DNA of 64,000 nucleotides from Mytilus galloprovincialis (GCF_965363235.1 NC_134846.1:2919001-2983000), one strand, 5' to 3'; positions 23,031-35,640 are shown, counted from the first letter of the stretch. The notes: generated by a model not told the origin, from the sequence alone. A program made the numbers and translations.

Positions 23031-23879
23031 ATTCAAGAATATTTCTTTTACTACTGTAACAATGAAATAACAACAAAAGTTATACATGAATAGGTGATAA
23101 AGTAAATTAAGATTTTTTGAAACTAATATGAAATATTCTAAATAGATATAGGAAGATGTTGCATGAGTGCTTATAAATGGTAATTAACGAATATTTATTT
23201 ATGACAAAGCAAGGATTTGTATAGTAAAAAAGAAAAAAGGAGCCTACAATTTATATTTGTGAGGGTATGTTTTCTTAGATACATTGCACATTGTTTGATT
23301 CAAAATTTCTGGGAAAAAAATATAACTGACAGCAAAGGTTTGTATAGTAATACACCAATCTGTTTAAAGTTACGCATACTTTCCCCAAGGACTGTACAAA
23401 TCATTGCTTTCCATTACACCATTTAAAGTTAATCACAACTCATCCTTCATTATAAATCGCAAACTGATATAAGCTACGCATACCTCTTTTCAAACAACAA
23501 ACTGTTAAACGTTACGGATATTCCATCTTAAACCTCAAACACTTAAATTCCACACATGATTTCCATTTACAATATTACAAAAACTATACCTTAAACCGCA
23601 AACTGTTTCAAAAATAAGTTACAACCTTAAACCTCAAGCTGAGACAAAACATATGATATTATACATTCATTCCCGTTATATTTTTTAGCTAGTGTTGTGT
23701 TTTGCGTAAAATGTGTTTGTCATTTTTGTATAAAGGTAAACTGTTTTGATCAGAGTACAGCAATGACTCATTCCCGCCAATGGTACGTTTGCGCACATAT
23801 TTTTCTATACAACATATGTCAAATGTGCCAAAAAATAAAACAAACACACCGAATGAAACGGGCATTTTAAACTCTTTTA
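23031..23879. other. AT-rich stretch without a recognisable gene
   Basis: Between about 23360 and 23650 loose repeats of phrases such as AACCTCAAAC / TTAAACCGCAAACTG occur, a degenerate low-order repeat. No gene seen. Confidence 0.4.
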
Positions 23880-24585
23880 GGTCATTTTTAGTAGCAATAA
23901 ACAAAAAAACTATGTCAATTGGACATGCTTTGATACTAAATCTGCCCTTGAATTTTTACTAGATAACATTTTTGTTCGCTTTGGAAATTTCGTATATCGT
24001 CAAGTTATAGGAAATTCCAACGGGGACTAACTGTGCACCACTTATTTTGGACCTGTTTTTGTATTGCTATGAGTTACAATTTATGACAAAAATCAGCAAA
24101 GACCCATCGAAGCAACATCTGATACACAGATTTGATAATACTTTTAGATATTTGGATGATATTTTGGCGCTCAATAATGACGACTTCAGTATGCATGTAT
24201 ACTAAAGAAATTTATCCTATTGAACTTACTGTAAATAAAGCTTATACTAACAATGACCACTGCCCTTTCCTAGACCTTGATATCTATATCATTAACGGAA
24301 AGCTTAATATTTAAAATTAATGATAAAAGAGATGATTTTTCATTTCCTATCGTTAATTGTCCAATTTTAGATAGTGATGTTCTCTTGTCACCATCTTACG
24401 GAGTTTATGTATCTCAACTTGTACGATTCGCTCGTGTATGTAATAATGTTTTAGATTTTAACGAGAGAAATTTATGTATTACTGAAAAATTATTACACCA
24501 GGGTTTTCGATATCACAAACTAGTCAAAGCATTTACAAAATTTTATCATCGGTATAAGGACATCATTCGGTAAATATAGCTCAAC
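23880..24585 (+). mobile_element. Fossil reverse transcriptase fragment, Penelope-like or related non-LTR retroelement
   Basis: Across several frames the translation resembles a reverse transcriptase: a segment recalling the IGIPMGTNCAPL motif near 24010, an RYLDDI-like catalytic segment near 24150, then CPFLDLDIYIINGKL, and finally a long open piece with DKRDDFSFPIVN, SPSYGVYVSQLVRFARVCNN and GFRYHKLVKAFTKFYHRY. This set is a widespread marine-invertebrate retroelement type without LTRs. I cannot fix the family: Penelope-like is most likely. It is broken at several points and inactive, and its 3' part continues into the R1 tail. Confidence 0.7.
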
Positions 24586-25378
24586 ATGCAGACTTCTTAT
24601 ACGTTCAGGTATTTCACATCCATTTTTTGTTATGGATATATTCTTTATAAAGCACAAAAGTGTCAGCATTCACCTCAGAAGCTAACAAAACCTTTAAATA
24701 GACTTATTAAGAAGTGATATAATTACGATACTGTTGTCAGGTCATTAAAGATTGTATACTTTGCCGTTGATATTAATTCACTTGTAGGGTCTTTGCATCG
24801 GAACTAACACATTTATTTTGTTTTTTTTGTCCATAGATTTACGAGTTTTGAACAGCGGTATACTACTGTTACTTTTATTATTCAAAAATTATATTCATAT
24901 TCATATGATGAAAACATAATCTTTCAATCAGTTTAATTGAAGTCTGGAGCTTGTAAGTTAACTGCTAGTAGTCTTTTATCATCTGACATCATACTCGGAC
25001 TTATCTTGAACAGAATTTTAATGTGCGTATTGATATGCATTTACTTTTCTACATTGGCTGGAGGGTTGAGATCTCATAAACATGTTTAACCCCGCCGCAT
25101 TTGTGCACCTGTCCCAAGTCAGAAGCCTCTGGCCTTTGTTAATCTTTGTAGTTTTTTTTAATTTTAGTTTCTTGTGTACAGTTTGGAGTTTAGTATGGCG
25201 TTCATTTTCACTGAACTAGTATATATATTTGTTTAGGGGCCAATTGAAGGACGCCTCCCGGTGCAGGAACTCTCGCTGCATTGAAGACCTGTTGGTGACC
25301 TTCTGCTGCTGTCTGTTCTGTGGTCGAGTTGTTGTCTCTTTGACACATTCCCCATTTCCATTCTCAATTTTAAACAGT
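24586..25378 (+). repeat. 3' tail of the retroelement (reference copy of R1)
   Basis: Continuous with the reverse transcriptase fragment. Landmarks are CACCTCAGAAGCTAACAAAA, GGGTCTTTGCATCGGAACTA, an R5 scrap with GAACAGCGGTATACTACTGT at 24850, ACTGCTAGTAGTC, GAGGGTTGAGATCTCATAAA, CCCGCCGCATTTG, and a terminal TTGACACATTCCCCATTTCC. The many other R1 copies in the window lack the reverse transcriptase part, as for 5'-truncated insertions. Confidence 0.7.
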
Positions 25379-25696
25379 CAAAAAGTAGTACTCAAGACAC
25401 TACAATGAAAGCTAAAAACCGAGCAACATGAACCCCATCAACAACTGGGGTGATGTGAGGTGTTCCAGAATGGTGAACAGATACTGTTCAACATGTGGCA
25501 CCCGTCGTGTTGCTCATATTATTACAAACCCGGTAAATAGTCTATTTCTGTTTTTATTGATTCGTATGACAAAAAATGGAGATTTTTATATAATTGAATT
25601 CATCAACACCGTCACAAGTGAATGAATTGATGTTCTACATCAAAAAATCATTAGAACTGAAGGGACATTTGACTATTTACTGTAATCGCAGTATTT

Positions 25697-25727
25697 TGTA
25701 TATATATATATATATATATGTGTGTGT
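25697..25727. repeat. (TA)n(TG)n microsatellite
   Basis: A run of TA dinucleotides followed by a short TG run. Confidence 0.95.
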
Positions 25728-26655
25728 GAATTTTAGTTATATATTGAATACTTTTTTTTGTATTTGTACCAAACTTAATGTTTAGAGTTTTCATGACAAT
25801 AAATATTTGAATTTAAATTTATAAATATGAGCGTTATTAGCGCAAATGTATGATAGCCTTTAACTCTAGAACAGTAATTTCTTAATAGTTTAGCGTGCAT
25901 GTTCATTGCACGAGTATGAGTATGTGTGTTTTCCTAAAGTGATTAATATGTGTTGTATCCGATATGTCTTTACTTTGTAATATTCGCTGTGTTTAAGGTA
26001 TTGTAATCCGTTAGGTTGTGTTTTTGCTCTTAAAGGTGACGACACAATAGTAACGTTTTATATACAATCAGTCTCTTTACAATGATGCACATTGAGGCAG
26101 GTTATTTATGTTAAATGTAAATTATTGTAATTTTTCGTGTTTCAGTCAAATGTGTTGCATAGTTCTTCTATTGTGTTCCTTTTATTGCAATAAATGTGTT
26201 AAGATATATATATATATTTCCAAGATTGTTTTACTTTTTAACACTACCATATTATTACATAGGACTATATAGCTTTCATTGTTCTAAATCGAAATCTGAA
26301 AAAAGTACCTCACCCACATTCGAACGGACTTAAGAAGTTTAGAAATGTTTACTTATATGGATGTACACAATGTATGAAAGTAATGTATATGTGCAGGCAC
26401 TCTAGACACATCGAGGCAATGTTATCTATTATTTCTATGGGGCGTCCTTTTGACTTTGAAGGATTTGAAAAAGACAGTAGTAGAATAAAAAGATGTAGTT
26501 TGATTGCCAGGCTGAAATATAATAGATTTAAGGACAAGAAGTGAAAATAGCACAAAAAATATGTCCGTTATGCTTTCGACAATGTTCAAAACATTTATAT
26601 TATAGTAAGCAATAAAAAGATCCAGTGTGACAAACTTGGAAACAAGTATAAAATA
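25728..26655. other. AT-rich stretch without a recognisable gene
   Basis: No domain-bearing frame and no clear repeat. Confidence 0.4.
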
Positions 26656-27245
26656 AACTCATCATAGGATTGGAATTTTATATTTGCACCAGACGCGCGT
26701 TTCGGCTACAAAAGACTCACCAGTGACAGTTTTAAAGCCAGGTTTAATCTGACATTTTCAAAATATCCGTATCAAGGCAGGAATCGTAAAGGCTACAGTG
26801 GAATACCGCTGTTCAAAAGTCATATATCGAATGAGAGAAAACAAATCCCGGTTACAAACTAAACCCAGTGAAACACATCAACTATAAGAACAAAACAACA
26901 AAACAGCAGAAGCACTGAAGTTCAGGAAAAAACACACGCCAACATACATAGAAACGAATACATGTAATGTGATACAATTACCAGTGCCTGATTATGATAC
27001 ATATGCTTTGTGTTTTCAAGAAAAGAGCATCAAAATAATTCAAGGAAAGATTAAGGTTCAACAGAAGGAAAAAAGTAAAATCACAAAAAGCTGACTCAGA
27101 GGAAAATTCAAAACGTCCATAATCAAAGGGAAAAATCAAAAACCAAAACCCAAACCCACCAAACGAATGGACAACATCTGTCATATTCCTGACTTGGTAC
27201 AGGCATTTTCTAACAGGATTAAACCTAGTGTTATAGCTAGCTAAA
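26656..27245 (-). repeat. Inverted R3, R5 and R2 repeats in series
   Basis: 26660-26725 is the R3 core (CACCAGACGCGCGTTTCGGC). 26790-26860 holds the R5 hallmark complement (CAGTGGAATACCGCTGTTCA) and the complement of CCGGGATTTGTTTTC. 27090-27245 is R2 (CATATTCCTGACTTGGTACA near its end). The joined order mirrors 7.3-7.7 kb, supporting one longer composite element. Confidence 0.7.
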
Positions 27246-27479
27246 CCTTTAACTTATATGACAGTCGTATAAAATTTATTAATTTATAAAATATACATAT
27301 ATACTTTACCTGTGTGTACCACAACAGTACAGACAACTATGTGCACCTGAATTAGTTTAAGACATGACACAATCTTGATAACAAAACTGTAAATAAAATT
27401 GAATATGTATACCAGTTCAGTGATAAAGGATGTTATATTAAACTCCTAAATGTACACAACAAACTAAAATTAAAAATCA

Positions 27480-27850
27480 TTTAGACTTAAAAAGGCCAGA
27501 GGCTCCTGACTTGGGACAGACGCAAAAATGCGGCGGGGTAAAACATGTTTTTTTGTAAATTTAAACCCTCCCAGATACCTCTAGCCAATGTAGAAAAACA
27601 AACACACACAATACGAACAGTAAAACTCAGTTCAAAAGAAGTCTGAGTCCGATGTCAGAACCAGTAACAAAAGAAAACAAACAAAATGATAATGATACAT
27701 AAATTAACAAAGGACTACTAGCAGTTACTGACATGTCAGCTCCAGACCTAAATTAAACTGATTTGTGCAAAGATTATGTCTTAATCATTTGAATATCAAG
27801 TACAATCCTTCCCATTAGGAGTTTAGTATTTTACCATCATAAAATACATA
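27480..27850 (-). repeat. R1 retroelement tail, inverted
   Basis: Matches the 17.4-18.0 kb copy: AGGCTCCTGACTTGGGACAG, GCGGCGGGG, ATACCTCTAGCCAATGTAGA, GACTACTAGCAGTTACTGAC and CAATCCTTCCCATTAGGAGT. Confidence 0.75.
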
Positions 27851-28311
27851 TTTATGTAAGACATCAGAATTTTTTTAGTTTAAAGTTTAACTGTAGATGG
27901 TGGGAATGGATTTCAACAATATCCCCGACGAAAGAAAAGGGAATGTTATTGGCTGAAATATTTCTAATAGAAATCAGTTAAGTGAACAAGCTTTATAAAA
28001 TAGGTGCACTCTAATTCTGAAACTCCAAACCAAATAAGTTGTTTTGTCTTAAAATCTCAATTTATTTAACGCGCTTAATTTTTTATTTTACCAGAAAAAT
28101 TGGAAGTCATACAACATTAATGTAAACGCCACCGTTTGTAGCCATACTGAATGACTTTATTTACTTTTGATAAGATATATATATCAGTACTAATCTATTA
28201 GTAATCAACATACAAGAGATGTCAGTGACCTAGTAGATATTTGGGACTGTCTATACATATATAAACCAACACATATAATCAAAGAATAAGGTTATCATTT
28301 TGAAACGGAAC

Positions 28312-29059
28312 ATGGAACAGTTGCAAAAATTTGTGTCGAACAAATTTACTTTAACTTTATGTTTTGGTGGCATAAGTGCACTCACTGCTTTTACAATTTT
28401 GCGAAATAAGAAGGGAAACAATTCTCAAAAGAAAGGAAAATTATACTTTCATTCAGTTTTTCGGTCTAATAGATGTATATGGCTTCTAAGAGGTATGTAT
28501 TTTCCCTTTTGTTCTATGACGTCCGGATAAAATATTTTCTGCAATACCAAATTCCCACGAATTGTTCTGAAAAGGGTAAATAAATTATACATGATCAGAT
28601 AAAGTATGAGTTGTATGTTGAGCATCAAATATAGATAAAAATACAAGTTTGTATTACTTAATTAAAGGAAAATAACCTTTTATAAATTTTGTGAGTCCGA
28701 TGATTGAAAAGGAAACGAAAAATAGTTTTTATGCTTGCTTCCTTAAAAAAATCATTCAACATTTTTTGGTTTTCAGAATCAAATGCATTATGCCTATAAT
28801 TAAATGAGTCTTTTTTTAATTTCTTACCAAAAAAATAGTTTATTTTTCGAATCAAATGATTACGACGACTTGGATATGAACATTTTTTTTTAATTCTTAG
28901 AAACATTTTCAGAATCAATTACTTTCGACGTCTTGTATCCGTTTTTTTTTTTTTTTTTTTATTTTAAACAAAATTATTATATACTAGTACACAAAAAAAC
29001 GATCACGACTTTGGAATATAATTCATCAAAAGGTATTAAATATAAAACAAAATGCAATA

Positions 29060-29094
<35 letters not shown>

Positions 29095-32000
29095 TTCATT
29101 GGCAATGTATGCACACATGATAATGAAAATCAAAACCTGTCGGAAAGTAACTAAATTCAGTGTAAACGATCATAGGGTGCAAATTATTTTTGTGAAAAGT
29201 TGGATAAATAATCGACGCAAAAGTACAAAATGAATTTTCAAATGTGTTTAGTAATATTCGATATGCTAATAAAGTTAGGTTCATGTTGTAAATAATGGGT
29301 TGAAATATTGTTTTTTTTTAAATGTTTGGTCATAAAAAGTTTTTTTTTAAATCTCAAAAAAATGCAAAAAAAGGAAAAAATGTTTTCGTCTCAAATCATG
29401 CTTTAGATATGAGAACAACACACTGTAAATTTGGAACCTTTCGGACTAGTTTTAAGATTGTTTCCGTTTTTTTAATTGCACTTTAAACATACTGTCTATC
29501 ATAATGGTAAATCAATGGATAATGTATACATTTTGACGATTTCTTGTGGGGCCGAACTTTGCTAAATACAAATAAACAAAGAAACTGGACGATTTAAAAA
29601 AAATTGATTGCAAACATTGTCTTAACCTTAAAATTAGAGGTTGGCATCATTAGTTGGAACTTCTGTTTTTGAAATTGTCGTTTAATGTAAATTTTGTAAA
29701 AAAAAAATGAATTTCGCCAAATGACGTCATGAAAGCAAAAAAATGTTTTTTAAACGGATTTATATTTCCTTGGTCATTAAATATTACTACGTTTAATATT
29801 AGTCCTGTAAACGGAAAACTTCATCTTTTATTCGAAAAAAAAGTCGTGTATCGTTTCTCTTGTTGACTAGTATATATTTTAACGATTTCTTACGAAAGAA
29901 ATATTTTTTTTTTTGTAAACGGATTTATATTTCCGTGGTCATTAACTATTACTACGTTCAATATTGGTCCTTTAAACGGAAAACTTCATCTTTTATTCGA
30001 AAAAAAAGTCGTGTATCGTTTCTTTTGTTGACTAGTAGATATTTTTTTCAGAATTGAATGCTGTAGAAGACTATGAACTGATTGATGTCGATGTTTGGGA
30101 TAAAACTTCGAATGAAAGCAAGAGTTACACTGAAACAGTTCATCCACACACAACAGTGCCTGCTTTACAATATGATGACTTAACTCTACTTGAATCTGGA
30201 GCTATTTGTATGCATTTGGCCGAAAAATACCACAGTTTGATACCAACAGACTTAGGTGACCTATACAAGTATGTATTAAATACTGATTTATAAATATCAG
30301 TTTTCTTTTTTCCCCACTAAGGACATGCCGCTCTTAAATTTTTTATTGTGAGCTATATTTCATAAATGTTAATTGACAATCGAATTTGGGCGTGCCACCT
30401 TACTAAATGTATTTAGAAAATAAAGGAGTAAAACTAATTGAAATCTGTTATAAGGAATTTTCGTTTCCGCTATTCGAATCTTATTCTTAACCTATGTCTA
30501 CTTTCCTAATAAAAAAAGTTATAAAAATTTTACCAGATACTTATTTCAAAACATTCTGATATTGATCGATCTAGCTTGTGGATTCAATGAACGAGTACAA
30601 TTTATATAATATTATTTGTTTTCAGTATTATGTTTTATGTCTGCGCTACACTGGATGAGGTGCAGGAAAAATTGTTTGTTCAATTTTTCTTCAACGAAAA
30701 AAATGGAACTGAGGACAAAAATGAAATTGAACATGCAACACAAAAATTTAATGCATGTGCTAAATATCTAGTTACACGTCTGCGTGGAAAGGAATATATC
30801 TGTGGCGACAAGTAAGTGTATTAAAATTAATTTCTTACTCTTAAGGGAGCTACTATTTGAGATAACACATACAACAATTAAACAACAAATCGGGAAAATT
30901 TCTCTAACAAACTAGTCCTCGCAAGTTAGTTACCCGTGCCTACATCCTTTGACTCTAGACCATGTCTAAAAGGTATTCAAATAAAGATATAAACTAAAAA
31001 CTCCTCTAAATCCCAGATTTTATTAAAACTAAAAAGGGTGAATAAGTTGACTATCTTTTTGGTATCTTTCGCTTCTCCTTGAGAATTATTCTAACAGGTA
31101 CCGTCTATCTACGCTAAATTATCACAATCTAGTAATCCGTAAGATATTAGAAAAGAGACGCTCTGACTAGTGTCCAGATTTTGGGTAGACATATGAACAT
31201 GTTGAGTTTAGTCTTTTTCAACCCATTTTTATAGTTCGTTCGTATGTTGTACTGTAACAACACTGTCCCAGGTTAAGGGTCGGGTTGGGATCCCGCTAAC
31301 ATGTTTAACCCCGTCACATTATGTATGTTTGTGCCTATCCGAAGTCAGTAGCCTGTAATTCAGTTGTTGTTGTTGTGTTACATACTTGTTTTTCGTTCAT
31401 TTTTTGTACATTAATTAGGCCGTCTCGGGCCTTTTCATAGTTGTCTATGCGGTCTGGGCTTTGGTCATTGTGACCTATAGCTGTTAATTTCTGTGTCATT
31501 TGGTCTCGTGTGGATAGTTATCTCATTAGCAATCTTACCATATTTTTTTTTATATGTATAGGGATTAAATCGTCCGAATTGAATGACCATTGTAAGAATA
31601 TCATAGTATAAAATCATTTCAACCGGTCGAATTGAATGACCACTGTAGGGTTTATATCTTAGGGTAAAATAGTTTCAATCGGTCAACAATCTGAGCAACT
31701 ATCGGACAATGTATTATATTCTTGTGTCATTTTTTTTTTCATTCTGAGAACAAATACACGTGTTTTCATCACAAAGATAGAACATAGATGTATTCCTAAT
31801 TTTGAACTCGGGATAGGTAAATAGGTAAATAGGTAAATGGGGCTTTGAACATTGTTAGAAACTGGTAAAAAGACAAGTTTGTACATTTATCATACAAAGG
31901 TCGTAAGAATTTTGTTTAAAAACAAACGTTAATGTTGTAGAAAACTATAAAATTAAAATTCCGTGTACTAGAAAAATTCTTACATTGTAACATGGTTGGA

Positions 32001-32527
32001 TTATAATTTTTAAAAAATGGTATAAACTATAAGACTGCAGCTGAGAGCTGTCCAGTCTGCTCATATAACTGAAATTCGGATTCATATATAAACCATATGA
32101 TTGTAATAAATAATTGCTCTTTTATAATTTCGGTTCGACTTACGGTAAATGTATCTGGCGGCTTTAACTGTTGGTGTAGATCCTTTCTTTATAAGGTTGA
32201 TACATATTTGTACTATTTACTTACTTCAGTTGTATTCGAAAGGACATATATAAAAGGGGGTATGCTTATTCGAGAGATTTTTTTTCTTACGAATTGATCT
32301 ATCAAATGATTTGTTTAAATTAGCTTCTAGATTGTATGTGTTTTCTTTTTTTTCTTTTTAGATTTTCAGTGGCAGACTGTGTATTGGGCTATAATATGTG
32401 GTGGGCATCGGAAATGAAAGAAGGAATTCTAATACAGAAGTACCCAGAATTACTGTCCTACTTAGAAAGACTGAAAAGTCGTCCAGCATTTCAACAGACA
32501 TGGAAGAGTTCTAAACCTGTGATGTAA
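28312..32527 (+). CDS. Glutathione S-transferase-like protein with N-terminal membrane anchor, 4 exons, 249 aa
   Basis: Exons are 28312-28492, 30052-30268, 30626-30811 and 32362-32527, all with GT/AG borders (two GTATGT donors). Phases match and the join is open for 249 codons to TAA at 32525. Residues 11-31 form a hydrophobic anchor (KFTLTLCFGGISALTAFTIL) followed by a basic linker. Residues 42-120 look like the thioredoxin-fold glutathione-binding domain, with TVPAL (cis-Pro97) and ESGAI (Glu108-Ser109, which contact glutathione in the family). Residues 133-245 are the all-helical domain, with the SVAD N-capping box (197-200) and a typical YPEL..YLERLKSRPAF end. The catalytic residue is uncertain; Ser48, Ser52 and Cys55 are candidates. 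Most cytosolic GSTs lack the anchor, so a membrane location is inferred. Likely role: glutathione conjugation or peroxide handling. The class is not assigned. Translation probably starts at 28312, the first in-frame ATG. Confidence 0.88.
28942..29090. repeat. Homopolymer runs in GST intron 1
   Basis: A run of 19 T at 28942-28960 and a run of 27 A at 29064-29090. The open frame spanning them is meaningless. Confidence 0.95.
29752..30048 (+). repeat. Tandem duplication of the end of GST intron 1
   Basis: 29752-29880 and 29917-30048 are about 90-95 percent alike: both run from AAACGGATTTATATTTCC through ATTACTACGTT, AAACGGAAAACTTCATCTTT and GTCGTGTATCGTTTCT to GTTGACTAGTA. The second copy ends in the acceptor of exon 2 (TTTTTTTCAG, 30042-30051). 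The first copy has lost or never had the AG. Confidence 0.9.
31240..31560 (+). repeat. R1/R4 repeats within GST intron 3
   Basis: 31270-31350 resembles the R1 junction (GGGTTGGGATCCCGCTAACA). 31365-31545 is R4, with TTGTTGTTGTGTTACATACT, TTAGGCCGTCTCGGGCCTTT and GATAGTTATCTCATTAGCAA. Confidence 0.65.
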
Positions 32528-32656
32528 TAACTATTCTGAACTCAATTGTACCCAATCCAAGTTCCTGCAGACTATCTTTATCCAATCAATTTTTCAAAGA
32601 AGATCATAGAGATTGTCTTGAACTTACAGGCAAAAGTGGCAAACCAGTTGATATGG

Positions 32657-32673
32657 CGGGGGGGGGGGGGGGG
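32657..32673 (+). repeat. Run of 17 G in the GST 3' UTR
   Basis: An uninterrupted G17 lies about 130 nt after the stop codon on the mRNA-sense strand. It could form a G-quadruplex, or its length may be an assembly estimate. Confidence 0.9.
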
Positions 32674-33105
32674 TGTTATTCGCAAAGTATGGTGGAGTAG
32701 AACGTTTTACTTTTTGCTTTCCGTATTTTTATACTTTAGAATCTCTTCGAATGCAATTGTATTACAACAAGCGATTGTTTATCTGTCTGTGATCTTTAAG
32801 ACAGTGAATTCAATATAATTAAGTATTATTGGTTATTGGCAAGTGTCGGATGGTCTACTGGAAAATTTGATGTCAAAATACCGGTGAAACTGAATTTCGA
32901 ACATGCTATGAACATGATGAAATAACATTATTCTTTTTGAAAATTTTTAATTTATTTGAATAACTTATTTCCATGTGTAAGTGTTGGTCATATGCGTGAC
33001 ATCTTTGTGTATCTTGTGTTGTCTTTTAATGTTATTATATTATTTTGTTTTTGTTTACAAACTATATTATATGTATATTATGCAGCTCATTATTTTTGAA
33101 ATTGC

Positions 33106-33111
33106 AATAAA
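33106..33111 (+). terminator. Candidate polyadenylation signal of the GST gene
   Basis: AATAAA followed by a T-rich stretch (ACTTTTTTGTTC), about 580 nt after the stop codon. It is the best-placed signal seen downstream of the last exon. Confidence 0.5.
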
Positions 33112-33719
33112 ACTTTTTTGTTCTTGATATATTTGTTGTGTGATAAAATATGTCAAAAATATGGCTATTAAAATGACCCATAAGTTAATCCTAAAAACAT
33201 CGTATGCATGTAGGCATGATAGTGTTCAACCTCACTATCAGGTTTCTAGTTCATCTAATTAGTTATTTTCAAGATGATTTCTTGTACCCCCTTCTGTGTC
33301 TTTAAATAAACTCATGTTTTTGCTAGTGTTCTGTCGTACGTCTCAAAAGGGTGTTATAGAAATTACACTAGATATTGAATTATAAGTTACAATATACTAG
33401 TAATGTTCATGCATATCTGTACAAAAGACCGAGGGTGACATATGTTTTTATACATTTCTCAATCCGAAATTGACATTTTTTATTCCACTTCAGAATTCAG
33501 TGGTTGTCCGTATCGTTAATTTTTGGATATATACAATTCTTAAAATATTTTTTGACGATCATTTTTCAATTACTGTATAATGATTTATAAATCATCTGCG
33601 ATATTTGTCAATGAGACAGTCACCCAACGGATATTTTCTAAAAGTCGTAACTACAATCCTTTCCCCTTTTACCCACATGTTACTTATCGAATTAGACTTA
33701 TTATCGGTGTTGTAATAAC
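33112..33719. other. Intergenic sequence
   Basis: No gene or repeat was recognised. Confidence 0.4.
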
Positions 33720-34500
33720 ATAACAGCAACCCGGGTGCCAGATGTATAGCAGGATCGGCTTACACTTCCGGATCACCTGATATATATCATCCCAGTTTTT
33801 GGTGGGGTGTGTGTTGCTCAGTTTTTAGTTTTCTATGTTGAGTTTTTTGTTCTATTGTTTGTCTTTTTCTTTTCATCAATGGCGTTGTTTGTTATCGGCT
33901 TATGAGTTTGAATGTCCCTTGGGTATATTTTGCCTCTCTTTTGTTTACTTTTTACTAAGTTTATTAATTTAAATTAGTTTATTCATTGTTCTCTTACACA
34001 TGTTACATGTTAAGAATCTAATCCACAAGCGTTTAAGAATGGATCGACTCGCTGTTTCATAGCAATTAAAATATTGGAAAGGTAAAGTGTCACCTGTATA
34101 TGGTGCATAATATAACTTTCAAACTATGTTCCTTTAGAATGTGTGTCACACTGAGTCAAACTAATTAAGATAATAAAGATGCATTCATACTCATCAATCG
34201 AAAACAAATACAATGACATCATGGCAAAAAAAATACAAAACGATCAAATCATAAACAACAGTATAAACAATAGATCACAATACAAAATAGATTTTGAAAT
34301 AGATACCAAAGGGGCATTCAAACTCATAAGTCGATAACAAACTGACAAATCCATAGCTTAAAGGAAAAAGACAAATGGATAGATTGGGCAACATGATCCC
34401 GATCAAAAATCGGTGGGGGGAATCCCATGTGCTCCGGAAGGGTGAGCACAAGAGACACCTGTCGTGTTACTCTTGGGAAAAACGTTGATAAGTCATATCA
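33720..34500. repeat. Inverted pair of R6 repeats
   Basis: The plus-sense copy at 33720-33965 contains CTTCCGGATCACCTGATATA, TTTTTGGTGGGGTGTGTGTT, TCTATGTTGAG and CTTATGAGTTTGAATGTCCC. The inverted copy at 34290-34500 contains GGGGCATTCAAACTCATAAG, AAAAATCGGTGGGGG, GTGCTCCGGAAGGGTGAGCA and CACCTGTCGTGTTACTC. About 325 bp separate them. Confidence 0.7.
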
Positions 34501-34839
34501 GGTGATCATAGGCATCACGCAATAGTGGAATGGTAGTTGACTCTTATGCATTTAACCCTTAGACATCACCAAATTCATATACAATCGGTCAAGTAAATGG
34601 TTCTAATCCTGAAACTTAGTCGCATGTAAAAATTAGACAAAAATGTTACAATTATAAACAATACAGACATTGAAAAATAGAAAAAAATGTATAGTAGTCT
34701 TTTAATATGGGCTTATAGCAAATCCATGGATACTGTACACTTTCTTAGATTCTTCTCTCGTCCCTTTAGTGCATAATAGAGATCGATAGTATCTATACTT
34801 GATGATTGTAATATGTGTGTCCAAATTTCTTGTGTAATA

Positions 34840-35110
34840 AAATTGAGGATGGAAATGTGGAATATGCCAAAGAGACGACCACCCGACCAAAGAGCAGAAA
34901 ACAGCAGAAGTCCACCAATGGGTCTACAGGGAGAAAAGTTGCTTCAGTTGGTCCCTAAACAAAAATGTGTACTAGTTTAATGATAAAGAACGTCATACTA
35001 AACTCCGAAATATATAAATGAACTTTAATTAAAATTCATACAAGACTAACAAAGGCCATGTAGAAACTTAAGATAGGCGCAAAAATGCGGCGGGGTTAAA
35101 CTTTTTTTTA
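34840..35110 (-). repeat. R1 retroelement tail, inverted
   Basis: AAAATTGAGGATGGAAATGT, CCACCCGACCAAAGAGCAGA, GGGTCTACAGGGAG, GTTGGTCCCTAAAC and AAAATGCGGCGGGGTTAAAC. Confidence 0.75.
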
Positions 35111-35414
35111 ATCTCATCAGTCCCACTATACATTAATAATGTATTTATATAACTTTTTAAATTATCATTTAATTAATAAAATATTAGTGTTATTTCCAAT
35201 GGGCTGGTATATCTGGCACACCATTTTATATACATTATATAACAAATAACAAAATTTTGTCGATGAATACTAAATAGTTTTATCTTTCGCTTTGTGCGTT
35301 ATCCTCTGCGTTGTATTGTATTTAACAAAATAAGGATGACCCTAAGCTATCCACCATGCAGATATCAAATGTCGTGAATGTAGGCAGCAATAGAATACTA
35401 TACGACATTCAACA

Positions 35415-35640
35415 ATGAAAAATAAAATTGACTGAATGAAAATGGAAAATATGTCAAAGAGATAACAACCCTGGACCAAAGAGCAGAAAACAGCTCAATG
35501 CCACTTATGGGTCTTCAACGCCGTGAGAAAATCCCACAACCGGAGGTGGACCTCAGCTGACCCCTCAAAAAAAATGTGTACTATTTCAGTGAAAATGAAC
35601 GTACTAAACTCCAAAACATTTAAATGAACAAAATTTGAAA
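35415..35640 (-). repeat. R1 retroelement tail, inverted, second copy
   Basis: GAATGAAAATGGAAAATATG, AAAGAGCAGAAAACAGC, ATGGGTCTTCAACGCC and AGCTGACCCCTCAAAAAA. Same family as the preceding entry and diverged from it. Confidence 0.75.
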
